64,000 nucleotides of DNA from Tenacibaculum finnmarkense genomovar ulcerans (GTDB lineage Bacteria > Bacteroidota > Bacteroidia > Flavobacteriales > Flavobacteriaceae), in NCBI RefSeq assembly GCF_900239495.1, contig NZ_OENE01000025.1:62001-126000 (forward strand). Direction: 5' to 3'. Made by a program: the position numbers and the translations under genes. Shown here in pieces: positions 27,469-37,302 of the stretch. The notes under the pieces are model-generated. The model saw only the letters and a list, made by a program, of their open reading frames with translations. It was not told the DNA's origin and searched no databases. How positions within the stretch are numbered: position 1 is the stretch's first letter; each line of letters begins with the position of its first letter.

Positions 27469-30264
27469 TTAAAATTTAAAATTATAGGTAATAAATGGGA
27501 TTGGAGCGCCAAACAGCGAAAACTGCTTTTTATTTAATGTTTTAGGGATTCCTGCATGTTCATTTTCATTATTAGAAAAAGTATAATAATTAGAAAAAGC
27601 ATTTTTTCTTCCATAAATATTATAAAAGCCAAAGCTCCAACTTCCTTTCCATTTTGAATGTAAACTAGCCTCTGAGCTGTATGTTAATGAAACATCTAAT
27701 CGGTGTGTATTTTTCATTCTGTACTTGTTTCTATCAGAATATGTAAAAACAGTTTCATCTTTATTTTTACCATAAATACCCCTTCCTGTTATTATTGTAG
27801 TTGGTCGCCCTGACTGAAAAGTGAAAAAAGTTCCCATAGTCCATCTGTCACTAAACTTATAATTAGCCGTTGCATTAAAGATATGAGGCTTGTCATAATT
27901 TGATGAAAAATAGGCACCATTATTTATATTTTCTGATGAAAACTCACTAACAGTTTTTCTTTTAGAAACCGAATAGGTATAGTTTAAATTACCTGTTAAT
28001 TTTCCTTTTGTTTTATGTACCGAAAATTCTGATCCGTAGGCATATCCATTAGCAGGGAGCAATTGTGTTTCTATATTTTTATTGATAAATAAATCGGCAT
28101 TATTTACGTATTCTACTAAGTTTTTAAAATCTTTATAATAGCCTTCTACCGAAAAATTATAATTTCTGTTTTCACTATCAAAAGCAAACCCAAAAGAATA
28201 TTGATTTACCGCTAAAGGCTTTACATATTTCCCTGAAAGTTTCCAAACATCAAAAGGCAGCGCAGCACTACTATTACTCATTAAATGTATGTACTGATAC
28301 ATTTTATTATAACCGATTTTTAAAGATTTACGATCGTCAATATCATATTTTAAAGATAAACGAGGTTCAAAACCCCCATATTTTGCGATGGTTTTTCCAC
28401 TTTTATATTTAACCTGTCCTGTTATTGTACTTGGTGTTTTAGGCAATCCTGAAGCATAAGAAGCCACTTCGTATGGACCTAAATTTCTAAAAATAGCATA
28501 CCGAGTTCCTACATTCATTGATAATTTATCCCATTTTTTTTCTAGCTCATAATACGGAGCTATCTCTAAGCCCTTTTCTACGGATAAATCTATACTACCT
28601 ATTGTTTGTTCGGTACTTGTTATTTTGGCTGGAGTAAACCTATAATACGTTCCATGTATTCCGAATCTCATTTTTGTTTCTGGATTCAAATAATAGGTAA
28701 AATCTGGTTTAAAAATATAATTTTCTACGGATGATGTCCACTCAAATGCACTTCCTGAATCTGTTTGTGAAGGACCATCATTTTGAGCAGCTAACGCATA
28801 TTTATACGAACTATAAATAGTTGATAAATTCATAAATAGCTTATTAGAAAACACATGATTCCAACGTAAACTTGTAGTTGCGTTATTCCATGAAAAACTT
28901 ATTTCACCCGCTGGTTCTGTTGTTTCTGTTTGCGTTTGTTCGTCATATTCTGTTTCTTCTTCTGCCTTAAATTTCATTACATCTTTACCAAAATACCCTG
29001 ATAAAAACAACGTATTATTGTCGTTTATATTCCAAGATAATTTTGTGTTTAAGTCATAAAAGTACATTTTTTGATTTTTTAAATCCTCTCCTGCTAACGG
29101 AAAAAACAAATCAAAATAAGTTCTACGCCCAGATACTAAAAAACTAAGTTTATCTTTTTTTATCGGTCCTTCTAGGGTTACTCTTGAAAATAACAAACCA
29201 ACACCTCCTTCTGCTTTAAAAATTTTAGAACTTCCTTCTTTTTGTCGCATATCTAAAACAGAAGAAGCTCTACCTCCAAAACGTGCAGGAATACCTCCTT
29301 TATAAAATTTTAAATCTTTTAAGGCATCGGCATTAATTGCCGAAAAAAGCCCCCATAAATGAGACGAATTATACAATGGCGCTTCATCTAAAAGCAACAA
29401 ATTTTGATCAATATTACCACCTCTAACATTAAATCCTGAAGCGCCCTCGCCTACTGTACTAACGCCTGGCTGTGTTAAAACTGCCCTAGTTATATCGGGC
29501 TCACCAAAAAATGCAGGAAGCTTTTTAACCTCAGCAGCTCTCAAACTAGAAACCCCTGTTAAAATTGTTCTTACTTGACTTTTACTCGTATTCGTTGATT
29601 TTACAACAACTTCTTCTAAGGCATTTTCGGCTAAAGTTAATTCAAAATTTCGCTTAATATTATTACTTAAATCTACCTTAATTTCTTTACTTTTGTACCC
29701 TACATAAGAAATTTGTAAAACATAAATACCCTTTAAAATTGTCATCGAATAAAAACCATATTCATTGGTTGTAGTTCCTTTTAAAGCATCTTTTATTACA
29801 ATATTAGCGCCTAATAAAGTTTCGCCAGTTGTAGCGTCTTTTACGGTTCCACTAATGCTATATTTTTGTTCTGCTGTTTTTAAAATAGTACTGTTTTTAT
29901 TTTCTTTAGATAAAATTATTAATGTATTTTTTACCTGATATTTTATCGCTGTATTTCTAAACAATAATTTTATAGCTTTATCAAGTTCTTTATTAACAAC
30001 ATTAATCGTAAATTTTTGCTGAATATTAACTTCATCATTATTAAAAACAAAGCTATAATCTGTTTGTTTTTCTATTTGATTTAAAATGATTTCTAAAGTG
30101 GTATTTTTATAACTAAGTGTTACTTTATTTTGAGAAAAAGTACTTGTTGCTGCTATTTGCAAGCAAAAGAATAAACAAATTGATAGTGTGGCTTTCATTA
30201 AAAACGCATGTTTTTGGGATACATTTTTTACCCCTAATAAAGTTATAAATTGTTTGTTTTTCAT
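27469..30264 (-). CDS. TonB-dependent receptor with STN and carboxypeptidase-regulatory domains (FecA-type)
   Basis: The protein has 931 residues. Order: signal peptide; STN domain (about 55-115), which contacts the FecR regulator; a carboxypeptidase-regulatory-like beta-sandwich (about 132-215); a plug domain (about 225-355) with VRGG and DEAPLYNSSH; and a 22-strand-type barrel ending ITYNFKF. STN plus the upstream FecI/FecR genes make it a transducing receptor: ligand binding outside triggers sigma-factor release. The co-encoded DUF4249 lipoprotein probably assists uptake. The ligand, such as a siderophore, glycan or peptide, cannot be read from the sequence. Confidence 0.93.
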   Translation of the reverse strand: MKNKQFITLLGVKNVSQKHAFLMKATLSICLFFCLQIAATSTFSQNKVTLSYKNTTLEIILNQIEKQTDYSFVFNNDEVNIQQKFTINVVNKELDKAIKLLFRNTAIKYQVKNTLIILSKENKNSTILKTAEQKYSISGTVKDATTGETLLGANIVIKDALKGTTTNEYGFYSMTILKGIYVLQISYVGYKSKEIKVDLSNNIKRNFELTLAENALEEVVVKSTNTSKSQVRTILTGVSSLRAAEVKKLPAFFGEPDITRAVLTQPGVSTVGEGASGFNVRGGNIDQNLLLLDEAPLYNSSHLWGLFSAINADALKDLKFYKGGIPARFGGRASSVLDMRQKEGSSKIFKAEGGVGLLFSRVTLEGPIKKDKLSFLVSGRRTYFDLFFPLAGEDLKNQKMYFYDLNTKLSWNINDNNTLFLSGYFGKDVMKFKAEEETEYDEQTQTETTEPAGEISFSWNNATTSLRWNHVFSNKLFMNLSTIYSSYKYALAAQNDGPSQTDSGSAFEWTSSVENYIFKPDFTYYLNPETKMRFGIHGTYYRFTPAKITSTEQTIGSIDLSVEKGLEIAPYYELEKKWDKLSMNVGTRYAIFRNLGPYEVASYASGLPKTPSTITGQVKYKSGKTIAKYGGFEPRLSLKYDIDDRKSLKIGYNKMYQYIHLMSNSSAALPFDVWKLSGKYVKPLAVNQYSFGFAFDSENRNYNFSVEGYYKDFKNLVEYVNNADLFINKNIETQLLPANGYAYGSEFSVHKTKGKLTGNLNYTYSVSKRKTVSEFSSENINNGAYFSSNYDKPHIFNATANYKFSDRWTMGTFFTFQSGRPTTIITGRGIYGKNKDETVFTYSDRNKYRMKNTHRLDVSLTYSSEASLHSKWKGSWSFGFYNIYGRKNAFSNYYTFSNNENEHAGIPKTLNKKQFSLFGAPIPFITYNFKF

Positions 30265-30351
30265 AAATTTGAATGTTGTTAAATGGTTTTGTTCAGTTAA
30301 AATTTAATTTATCAGCAATTGTAAATAGGAGAATTGCCGTTCTCCTATTTT

Positions 30352-31326
30352 TTACTTAATAATCCAAGTGTTTTTTTGAGCGTTAAAACGATACTCAAAA
30401 GGTTTTGTTATCTTTAATATTTCTAAAATTTCTCTTATAGGCATTGTTTTTTTAAAAGTTCCTGTAAATTTTACGTTTGCTATTTTTTCATTTTCAAAAT
30501 AAAAGTTTAGATTATATTGATTCTTAAAATCGGTAGCTATTTCTTTAAATGTTTTGTTCTTAAACTGAATTTTACCCGCTCTCCAAGAAATAGTATTCCC
30601 TTTATTTTTAATAACAGATTTTAAAATTCGGCTGTTTTTTTTAAGAATTCTTATTTTATCATTAGGTAACATTATCATGTTATTTTTTTCAGAAGCAGTA
30701 CTACTAACCGCTACTTTACCTGTAAATAAAACGGTTTCATAATAATCACTTTCGTTGTAAGATTTAATATTAAAGCTAGTTCCTAAAGCTTTAACGATAA
30801 TATTATTTGAAGTTTCTACCGTAAACGGATGTTTTTTATCTTTTGCGACTTCAAAAAAAGCTTCTCCTTCTAAACGAATCGTTCTTGGAGAATTCTCTTT
30901 ATATGAAATTTTACTCGAAGCATTTAACCAAACAACCGACCCGTCAGAAAGCGTTACTTCCTTTTGCTCCCCGTAAGTTGTTGCTATATATATTTGCTCA
31001 GGTTGTGTTATAAAATAAGTAAAAAAAGAAGTGCTTATTAGTATTATTGCTGCCGCAGCATATTTAAAGAAAAGCTTTTTAAAGTTATTTTTCTTTTTCT
31101 TAGTTCCTATATTTTTGAAAAAGGCGGTTTTCTGAATTTTGATATTAGCTACAGATCCACTAGCATCTTCTTTGGTAGCTTGATGTATTTTTTTTATGTT
31201 ATCAAATAATTGTTGATCAAAATATGCTGACTCTTTCCATCGCTCAACCTTAGCTTTAATATCAATATTTGCCGTGTTTGATATATAAGCCCAAAGGTCG
31301 GTTTCTTCAATTTTGTCTCGCTTCAT
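30352..31326 (-). CDS. FecR-family anti-sigma factor
   Basis: The protein has 324 residues: a cytoplasmic N-terminal part (about 1-85), one membrane helix (about 89-109), the FecR domain (about 115-210; TTYGEQKEVTLSDGSVVWLNASSKI, landmarks LSDGSVVWLNA and GEAFFEV), and a C-terminal DUF4974/STN-like domain. It relays the state of the TonB receptor to the ECF sigma factor encoded 52 bp upstream. The gene order sigma-FecR-receptor is the standard regulatory cassette. Confidence 0.93.
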   Translation of the reverse strand: MKRDKIEETDLWAYISNTANIDIKAKVERWKESAYFDQQLFDNIKKIHQATKEDASGSVANIKIQKTAFFKNIGTKKKKNNFKKLFFKYAAAAIILISTSFFTYFITQPEQIYIATTYGEQKEVTLSDGSVVWLNASSKISYKENSPRTIRLEGEAFFEVAKDKKHPFTVETSNNIIVKALGTSFNIKSYNESDYYETVLFTGKVAVSSTASEKNNMIMLPNDKIRILKKNSRILKSVIKNKGNTISWRAGKIQFKNKTFKEIATDFKNQYNLNFYFENEKIANVKFTGTFKKTMPIREILEILKITKPFEYRFNAQKNTWIIK

Positions 31327-31378
31327 AAATATGAGATTTATTATAAAACGTTTCTCAACAACAAGTACCCTATTTTTT

Positions 31379-31879
31379 TTATAAAAAATTTACTAATTCT
31401 TTTTTAAAAACTTGTAAAGCCTTTGAAATATGCGCTTCCACCGTTTTTATTGATATATTTTTGATTGCTGCTATTTCGGCATAAGTATGCCCTTTATCTC
31501 TTGAAAGCTTAAAAATTTCAATTGTTTTTTGAGGAAGTAACCTATATATATCTTCTATTTTTTTCAGCAATTCCCATTCATTACTTATTTCTTGTTCAAT
31601 ATCTTTATTTAAAACATACAAATTTAAATGTTTCCTTTTTACGCTTTCTTTTCTAAAATGATCTACCATTTTATTTTTTAACGTTATAATTAAAAAAGAC
31701 TCTATAGAACGATGCTTTATTTTCATCGAATCTATATTTTCCCATAGCTTTATAAAAGTGTCTTGTAATAAATCATTCGAAATACTTTCATCTTTCAGTA
31801 TTCTGATAGCATACTTATATAACTTTCCATAATAGTTATCAAACAACGCTGAAAAATCTACTTTTTCTTTTAATTTCAT
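31379..31879 (-). CDS. ECF RNA polymerase sigma factor, FecI-like
   Basis: From the ATG at 31879 the protein has 166 residues; a TTG directly before it is ignored. Region 2 (FDNYYGKLYKYAIRILKD, NDLLQDTFIKLWEN) and region 4 (LPQKTIEIFKLSRDKGHTYAEIA..., helix-turn-helix SIKTVEAHISKAL) are intact. It probably directs transcription of the receptor operon when released by the neighbouring FecR. It lies first in the four-gene run. Confidence 0.93.
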   Translation of the reverse strand: MKLKEKVDFSALFDNYYGKLYKYAIRILKDESISNDLLQDTFIKLWENIDSMKIKHRSIESFLIITLKNKMVDHFRKESVKRKHLNLYVLNKDIEQEISNEWELLKKIEDIYRLLPQKTIEIFKLSRDKGHTYAEIAAIKNISIKTVEAHISKALQVFKKELVNFL

Positions 31880-32015
31880 CAATTTTTATGCTAAAAAAGT
31901 CACCTAATTCATTCCTTTAAATAATTAAATACGCTATAAATAAAACAACATTAATCTTCTTTTCATTCAAGTTTAGTCGAAAAAAAAATTACTTTATTCA
32001 TACTAGTAAATATGT

Positions 32016-32023
32016 TATTTTTG
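32016..32023 (+). promoter_or_regulatory. possible -7 box (TATTTTTG) of alaS
   Basis: It is an exact TAnnTTTG match, but it lies about 93 nt before the alaS ATG and just outside the right direct repeat. The long leader makes this tentative. Confidence 0.35.
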
Positions 32024-32049
32024 TATTTTTTCAACTAATATAATAACTA

Positions 32050-32098
32050 TTTTAAAACTGCATCTAATTAGCTGTTTTTTAATGATTATTTAACAAAA
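32050..32098 (+). repeat. 49-bp direct repeat, right copy, bracketing the FecIR block
   Basis: It is the partner of 26502-26550 (44/49 identical, same orientation) and ends 18 nt before the alaS start codon. Confidence 0.75.
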
Positions 32099-32116
32099 TT
32101 TTCGAGCTCAAAACAT

Positions 32117-34744
32117 ATGAAATCTCAAGAAATAAGATCAAAATTTTTAGAATTCTACAAGTCTAAAAACCATGCTATCGTTCCATCTTCGCCAATGGTG
32201 TTAAAGAACGATCCTACTTTAATGTTTGTAAATGCAGGAATGGTTCCTTTTAAAGAATATTTTTTAGGACAGAAAAAAATAGTGGATGCTAGAGTTGCCG
32301 ATTCTCAAAAATGTTTACGTGTTTCAGGGAAACATAACGATTTAGAAGAAGTTGGAAAAGACACCTATCACCACACCTTATTTGAAATGCTTGGAAACTG
32401 GTCTTTTGGTGATTATTTCAAAAAAGAAGCCATTTCTTGGGCATGGGAATTATTGACTGAAGTTTATAAAATAGACAAAGACATTTTATATGTTACTATT
32501 TTTGAAGGTGATGAAAAAGAAGGTTTAGCAAAAGATACAGAAGCCTACGATATTTGGAAACAATACATTGCTGAAGACCGTATTTTATTAGGAAATAAAA
32601 AAGATAATTTCTGGGAAATGGGCGCGCAAGGACCTTGTGGACCGTGTTCTGAAATTCATATTGATATTCGCTCTGCGGATGAAAAAGCAAAAGTTTCAGG
32701 AGCATCTTTGGTAAATTTAGACCATCCGCACGTAGTAGAAGTTTGGAACTTAGTTTTCATGCAATTCAACCGTAAAGCTGATGGAAGTTTAGAGAATTTA
32801 CCTAAAACACATATCGATACTGGTATGGGATTTGAGCGTTTATGTATGGCGCTTCAAGGGGTACAATCGAATTATGATACTGATGTTTTTACGCCGATTA
32901 TTAGAGAAATTCAAACTATTACAGGTGTAAAATATGAAGATTCATCAGTTGCAGATGATCAAACAGATATCGCAATTCGTGTAATTGCCGATCATGTTCG
33001 TGCTGTAGCATTTTCTATTGCCGATGGTCAATTACCTAGTAATACTGGTGCAGGTTATGTTATCCGAAGAATATTAAGAAGAGCTATTCGTTACGGTTTT
33101 ACGTTCTTAAATCAGAAAGAACCTTTTATCTATAAATTAGTTGCCACTTTAAGCGACCAAATGGGCGATGCTTTTCCTGAAATAAAAGCACAAGAACAAT
33201 TAGCTAAAAATGTAATTAAAGAAGAAGAACAATCTTTCTTAAAAACATTAGAACAAGGGTTATTATTACTAGATACTATGACAGCTAATGCTGGAAACAA
33301 AGTAATTTCTGGTAAAAAAGTATTTGAATTAAAAGATACGTATGGTTTTCCTGAAGATTTAACAGCCTTAGTTTTATCAGAAAAAGGATTAGACTATAAT
33401 AAAGAAGAATATAAAGAAGCTTTAAAACAACAACAAAACCGAGGAAGAGAAGCTACCGCTATTGAAACTGACGATTGGAAAGTTTTAATTGAAGATGACC
33501 AGGAAGAGTTTATCGGATATGACACTTTAACTGCTGATGTTAAATTAACTCGATACAGAAAAGTAACCACTAAAAAAGATGGTGAACAATATCAATTAGT
33601 TTTTAACATTACTCCTTTTTATCCTGAAGGCGGTGGACAAGTTGGTGATGTTGGGCATATTGAAACTTCTAACGGAGATTTAATTTATGTGGTAAACACT
33701 AAAAAAGAAAACAATTTAATTATTCACTACGCTAAAAGTTTGCCTGCAAATTTATCAGAAAAATTTAAAGCCGTAGTTAATAAAAATGCGAGAGATTTAT
33801 CGGCAAGTAATCATACTGCTACGCATTTATTACATCAAGCATTACGTACCATTTTAGGAACTCATGTAGAGCAAAAAGGTTCGCTTGTAAGCCCTAAACA
33901 TTTACGTTTCGATTTTTCTCATTTCTCTAAAGTAACTTCGGATGAATTACAAGAAATTGAAGATTTTGTAAATGCTCGTATTCGTGAAAACTTAAGCTTA
34001 GTTGAACAAAGAAATATTCCGATGCAACAAGCTATTGATGAAGGCGCAATTGCTTTATTTGGCGAAAAATATGGCGATGCTGTAAGAGCCATTAAATTTG
34101 GTCAATCAATGGAATTATGTGGAGGAACTCACGTTCCACAAACAGGTGATATTTGGCATTTTAAAATAAAATCGGAAGGTGCTGTTGCTTCAGGAATCAG
34201 AAGAATTGAAGCAATTACAAATGTAGCTGTTGGTAATTATTTTGAAGATGTTGAACGTAACTTTACTGATATAAAACAACTATTTAAAAACCCTAAAGAT
34301 GTTGTAAAATCGGTAACTAATTTACAAGATGAAAACGCTACTTTAAAAAAGCAAGTAGAACAATTACTTAAAGAAAAGGCTGAAAACTTATCGGGTGAAT
34401 TAAGAAATCAATTACAAGAAATAAACGGTGTGCAGTTTTTAGCAACTAAAGTTGCTTTAGATGCCAACGGAATCAAAAACTTAGCATTTGCTTTAGGAAA
34501 AGATTTTAAAAATTTATTCTTATTCTTTGCCTCTTCTGAAAAAGCAGATAAAGCAATGTTAACTTGTTATATTTCGAAAGAATTAGCCGCAGAACGTGGT
34601 TACGATGCTGGTAAAGTTGTTAGAGAATTAGGAAAACTAATCCACGGTGGTGGTGGTGGACAGAATTTCTTTGCAACTGCTGGAGGTAAAAATCCTGGCG
34701 GAATTCCAAAGGCTTTAGAAAAAGCGAAAGAATATATTGTTTAG
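32117..34744 (+). CDS. alaS: alanyl-tRNA synthetase
   Basis: The 875-residue length is normal. The class II catalytic domain comes first ([19 protein letters not shown], landmarks FLEFYKSK and [13 protein letters not shown]). The editing domain has the zinc site HTATHLLH and CGGTH. The C-terminal DHHA1 domain has [16 protein letters not shown] (landmark GGGGG). It charges tRNA-Ala and clears mischarged Ser or Gly. It is divergent from the FecIR block and converges on the photolyase gene. Confidence 0.98.
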   Translation: MKSQEIRSKFLEFYKSKNHAIVPSSPMVLKNDPTLMFVNAGMVPFKEYFLGQKKIVDARVADSQKCLRVSGKHNDLEEVGKDTYHHTLFEMLGNWSFGDYFKKEAISWAWELLTEVYKIDKDILYVTIFEGDEKEGLAKDTEAYDIWKQYIAEDRILLGNKKDNFWEMGAQGPCGPCSEIHIDIRSADEKAKVSGASLVNLDHPHVVEVWNLVFMQFNRKADGSLENLPKTHIDTGMGFERLCMALQGVQSNYDTDVFTPIIREIQTITGVKYEDSSVADDQTDIAIRVIADHVRAVAFSIADGQLPSNTGAGYVIRRILRRAIRYGFTFLNQKEPFIYKLVATLSDQMGDAFPEIKAQEQLAKNVIKEEEQSFLKTLEQGLLLLDTMTANAGNKVISGKKVFELKDTYGFPEDLTALVLSEKGLDYNKEEYKEALKQQQNRGREATAIETDDWKVLIEDDQEEFIGYDTLTADVKLTRYRKVTTKKDGEQYQLVFNITPFYPEGGGQVGDVGHIETSNGDLIYVVNTKKENNLIIHYAKSLPANLSEKFKAVVNKNARDLSASNHTATHLLHQALRTILGTHVEQKGSLVSPKHLRFDFSHFSKVTSDELQEIEDFVNARIRENLSLVEQRNIPMQQAIDEGAIALFGEKYGDAVRAIKFGQSMELCGGTHVPQTGDIWHFKIKSEGAVASGIRRIEAITNVAVGNYFEDVERNFTDIKQLFKNPKDVVKSVTNLQDENATLKKQVEQLLKEKAENLSGELRNQLQEINGVQFLATKVALDANGIKNLAFALGKDFKNLFLFFASSEKADKAMLTCYISKELAAERGYDAGKVVRELGKLIHGGGGGQNFFATAGGKNPGGIPKALEKAKEYIV

Positions 34745-34772
34745 TAAAATATAAAAAAGATAGCAGAAATTT

Positions 34773-34860
34773 CTAGCCCCGATTGAAGCATTTGTTTGAG
34801 GGCTGTTTTTGATTTTTCTTCAAAAAAAAGCGAGTGCGGAAAGCGGGAAATTGCTTCAAA
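34773..34860 (+). repeat. dispersed ~88-bp intergenic element, copy C
   Basis: It starts 29 nt after the alaS stop. It begins CTAGCCCCGATTGAAGCA and ends TTGCTTCAAA, so the outer stem GAAGCA/TGCTTC is intact. CCCG lies outside and CGGG inside this stem, allowing a pseudoknot. Confidence 0.7.
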
Positions 34861-34880
34861 TAATTATAAAAAATAACTTC

Positions 34881-34916
34881 AAAAAGGTTCAAAGATTTAA
34901 TTCTTTGAACCTTTTT
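34881..34916. terminator. bidirectional terminator between alaS and phr
   Basis: A 15-bp perfect stem (34881-34895 and 34902-34916, loop of 6) has A and T tracts on its outer sides. It lies 9 nt after the phr stop, at the end of the 12-gene carotenoid operon. Confidence 0.8.
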
Positions 34917-34925
34917 ATTTTGCAA

Positions 34926-36212
34926 TTAATTTAACGCTTCTTTATATGTCGAAATTGCTCTTTCTCTGGCAAACTTATGTTCAACCATTGGCTGTGGATA
35001 AGTTAATTCATCAAAATTTTCAATCCATTTTCGAATATATTGTAAATCTTTATCGAACTTTTTTAATTGTGCTTCAGGATTAAAAACTCTAAAATATGGC
35101 GCAGCATCACAACCCGTTCCTGCTGACCATTGCCAGTTTCCATTGTTTGCTGATAAATCGTAATCTAATAGTTTTTGAGCAAAATAAGCTTCGCCCCAAC
35201 GCCAATCAATTAACAGATGTTTACATAAAAAACCTGCCGTAATCATACGTACTCTGTTGTGCATATACCCCGTTTTATTTAACTGTCGCATGCCTGCATC
35301 AACCATCGGATAACCTGTTTCGCCTTTACACCATTTTTCAAATTCTGCTTGGTTATTTCTCCACGGAATGGCATCGTATTTTTGCTTGAAATTATTGGTA
35401 ACCACTTTCGGAAAATGAAATAATACTTGCATAAAAAATTCTCGCCAAATCAGTTCGTTTAAAAAAGTCGCATTGGTTTTTAAAGCAAATTGCACCATTT
35501 TACGAACACTTACCAATCCGAAGCGGAAATAAGGCGACAAATACGATGTTTTATCGATAAAAGGAAAATCACGAATTTCATCATAACTCGCTAAATTTGA
35601 TAAATTATAAGGAGGTACTTTTATACTACTTTCATTAAATCCTATGGATTTTAAAGAAGGTGTTTTTGATGTAAACTGATGAAAATTATTGAAATTTATA
35701 GCATGATTTTTTAAATCTTCTTCGGCATTAAATTTCTGCAACCACTTATTTTTATAGGGCGTATAAATGGTATATGGCAATCCGTCATTTTTGGTAACCT
35801 CAGCTTTTTCAAAAATAACTTGGTCTTTATAACTTAAAAAATCAATACTTTTTGATTTTAAAAAATCGCTAATTTCTGCATCTCTTTGTAATCCATACGG
35901 TTCGTAATCTTTATTGGTATAAACTGCTGAAATATCAAATTCTGAAATTATTGTTTTCCAAACTTCAAGAGGATTTCCTTTTTTTATCAATAAAGATGAA
36001 CCTGCATCTTTTAAATCGGTATCTAATTGCTCTAATGTTTGATAAATAAATGAAACTCGGGCATCGTTTTCTGGTAGTTTATCTAAAATTTCTTCATCAA
36101 AAATAAATATTGGCAGTACTTTATTTGATGAATTTAAAGCGTTAAATAATGCTACGTTATCTTCTAAACGCAAATCTCTACGAAACCAAAATATCGCTAC
36201 TTTATTTGTCAT
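34926..36212 (-). CDS. phr: deoxyribodipyrimidine photolyase (class I type)
   Basis: The protein has 428 residues. The N-terminal photolyase domain starts WFRRDLRLEDN; the C-terminal FAD domain carries GYPMVDAGMRQL, WRWGE and DYDLSANNGNWQWSAGTG (landmarks GYPMVDAGMR and NNGNWQW). It repairs cyclobutane pyrimidine dimers with blue light. It is the last gene of the carotenoid operon and overlaps the SRPBCC gene by 11 bp, so its expression is coupled to pigment synthesis. A specialised cryptochrome cannot be fully excluded. Confidence 0.93.
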   Translation of the reverse strand: MTNKVAIFWFRRDLRLEDNVALFNALNSSNKVLPIFIFDEEILDKLPENDARVSFIYQTLEQLDTDLKDAGSSLLIKKGNPLEVWKTIISEFDISAVYTNKDYEPYGLQRDAEISDFLKSKSIDFLSYKDQVIFEKAEVTKNDGLPYTIYTPYKNKWLQKFNAEEDLKNHAINFNNFHQFTSKTPSLKSIGFNESSIKVPPYNLSNLASYDEIRDFPFIDKTSYLSPYFRFGLVSVRKMVQFALKTNATFLNELIWREFFMQVLFHFPKVVTNNFKQKYDAIPWRNNQAEFEKWCKGETGYPMVDAGMRQLNKTGYMHNRVRMITAGFLCKHLLIDWRWGEAYFAQKLLDYDLSANNGNWQWSAGTGCDAAPYFRVFNPEAQLKKFDKDLQYIRKWIENFDELTYPQPMVEHKFARERAISTYKEALN

Positions 36213-36687
36213 TAAACATTTTTTCTAAAGTTACAAATCGATATTCGAAAATACTTTTTAATTGTTTTTTGATAAAAAGAGCTTGTGCTATATGTCCTAA
36301 AAAACCGAACGGTATTTTATAGGAAATTTTATCTTTCATTAAGGTATTTCCGTTTGGCAAGGCTTCAAAAAAATGTTCGTGATGCCACATTGAATAAGGT
36401 CCGAAACGTTGCTCATCAATAAAAAAAGCTTGTTCTTTTACTTGCGTTATTTCTGTTACCCAATTTGTTTTCACAAACGGAACAGGCGATACTTTATACG
36501 TTATTATTTGCCCAGGATATGCTTTTTTATCAACTTTTGAAGTGATATTAAAACCCATTGATTTTGGAGTAATTTTGGCTAAATTTTCTGGTGATGAAAA
36601 ATAATCCCACGCTTTTGCTAACGGCATTTTTAATTCTTGTACTGTTTCTAGCGTATAAATTCCTGAGTGTTTTTTAAAATTCATCAT
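36202..36687 (-). CDS. SRPBCC (START-like) ligand-binding family protein
   Basis: The 161-residue protein has the SRPBCC/polyketide-cyclase-like pattern: MPLAKAWDYFSSPENLAKITP at the start and DKISYKIPFGFLG later. The fold binds hydrophobic ligands. Its ATG follows the gpx stop codon directly, and its end overlaps phr by 11 bp. Similar SRPBCC-photolyase pairs occur in other light-stress clusters. No substrate is known. Confidence 0.8.
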   Translation of the reverse strand: MMNFKKHSGIYTLETVQELKMPLAKAWDYFSSPENLAKITPKSMGFNITSKVDKKAYPGQIITYKVSPVPFVKTNWVTEITQVKEQAFFIDEQRFGPYSMWHHEHFFEALPNGNTLMKDKISYKIPFGFLGHIAQALFIKKQLKSIFEYRFVTLEKMFNDK

Positions 36688-37254
36688 TTACAAAAGACTT
36701 GTTATTTTAGTACTCATTGGTTTTGTTATTGAATAGAAAACATCAATTAATCGACCTTCTTCGTCAACTAAATATTTTTGAAAATTCCATTTTACAGACG
36801 AATCCATTTTAGCATTCTTTTCTTTTTCAGTTAACCATTGATATAACGGATGTTTGTCAGCTCCTTTAACGGCTATTTTTTCGGTTAATGGAAAATCGAC
36901 TCCAAAATTTAACCTACAAAACGATTTTATTTCAGATGCTTCACCAGGTTCTTGTTCTCCAAATTGATTACACGGCAAACCGATGACTACTAATTTATCA
37001 GAATATTTTGAATATAATTCTTGTAATCCATCATATTGCTTGGTAAATCCGCATTTAGAGGCAACATTCACAAATAATATTTTTTTACCTTTATATTGAT
37101 TTAAATCTAATTTTTTTCCGTCAATTCCTTTAATTTCTATGTCATATAAAGATTGATTAGGAGATACTGTTTCCGAATTTGATAAAAAACTAAATAATGT
37201 CATAAATAGTATTATTGATAAAGTTATAAGTAAAGTTATTTTAAGTGTTTTCAT
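36688..37254 (-). CDS. glutathione-peroxidase-family thiol peroxidase
   Basis: The protein has 188 residues. An N-terminal membrane segment or signal (about 5-25) precedes the Gpx fold with the active-site Cys68 (ASKCGFT), Gln in LPCNQFGE (about 97) and Trp in WNFQKY. A Cys form of this type normally uses thioredoxin. The anchor suggests it detoxifies lipid or periplasmic peroxides. It lies 48 bp after the SDR gene in the operon. Confidence 0.9.
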   Translation of the reverse strand: MKTLKITLLITLSIILFMTLFSFLSNSETVSPNQSLYDIEIKGIDGKKLDLNQYKGKKILFVNVASKCGFTKQYDGLQELYSKYSDKLVVIGLPCNQFGEQEPGEASEIKSFCRLNFGVDFPLTEKIAVKGADKHPLYQWLTEKEKNAKMDSSVKWNFQKYLVDEEGRLIDVFYSITKPMSTKITSLL

Positions 37255-37302
37255 TTATTGAAGTGTTATTTTTTTCATTAATTTTAAAAATATCATAAAA
37301 TT

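Larger units (their letters stand above)
26551..32098. other. repeat-bracketed FecI-FecR-TonB receptor-DUF4249 block (possible insertion)
   Basis: This 5.5-kb block of four minus-strand genes is bounded by the 49-bp direct repeat (one copy kept outside, one at its right end). I recall M23 and alaS as divergent neighbours in related genomes, so the block may have been inserted between them. No transposase or integrase is present. Confidence 0.4.

Noticed and set aside
26551-32098. Classical transposon carrying the FecIR block
   Set aside because: No transposase, integrase or terminal inverted repeats are present; only a direct repeat supports mobility.
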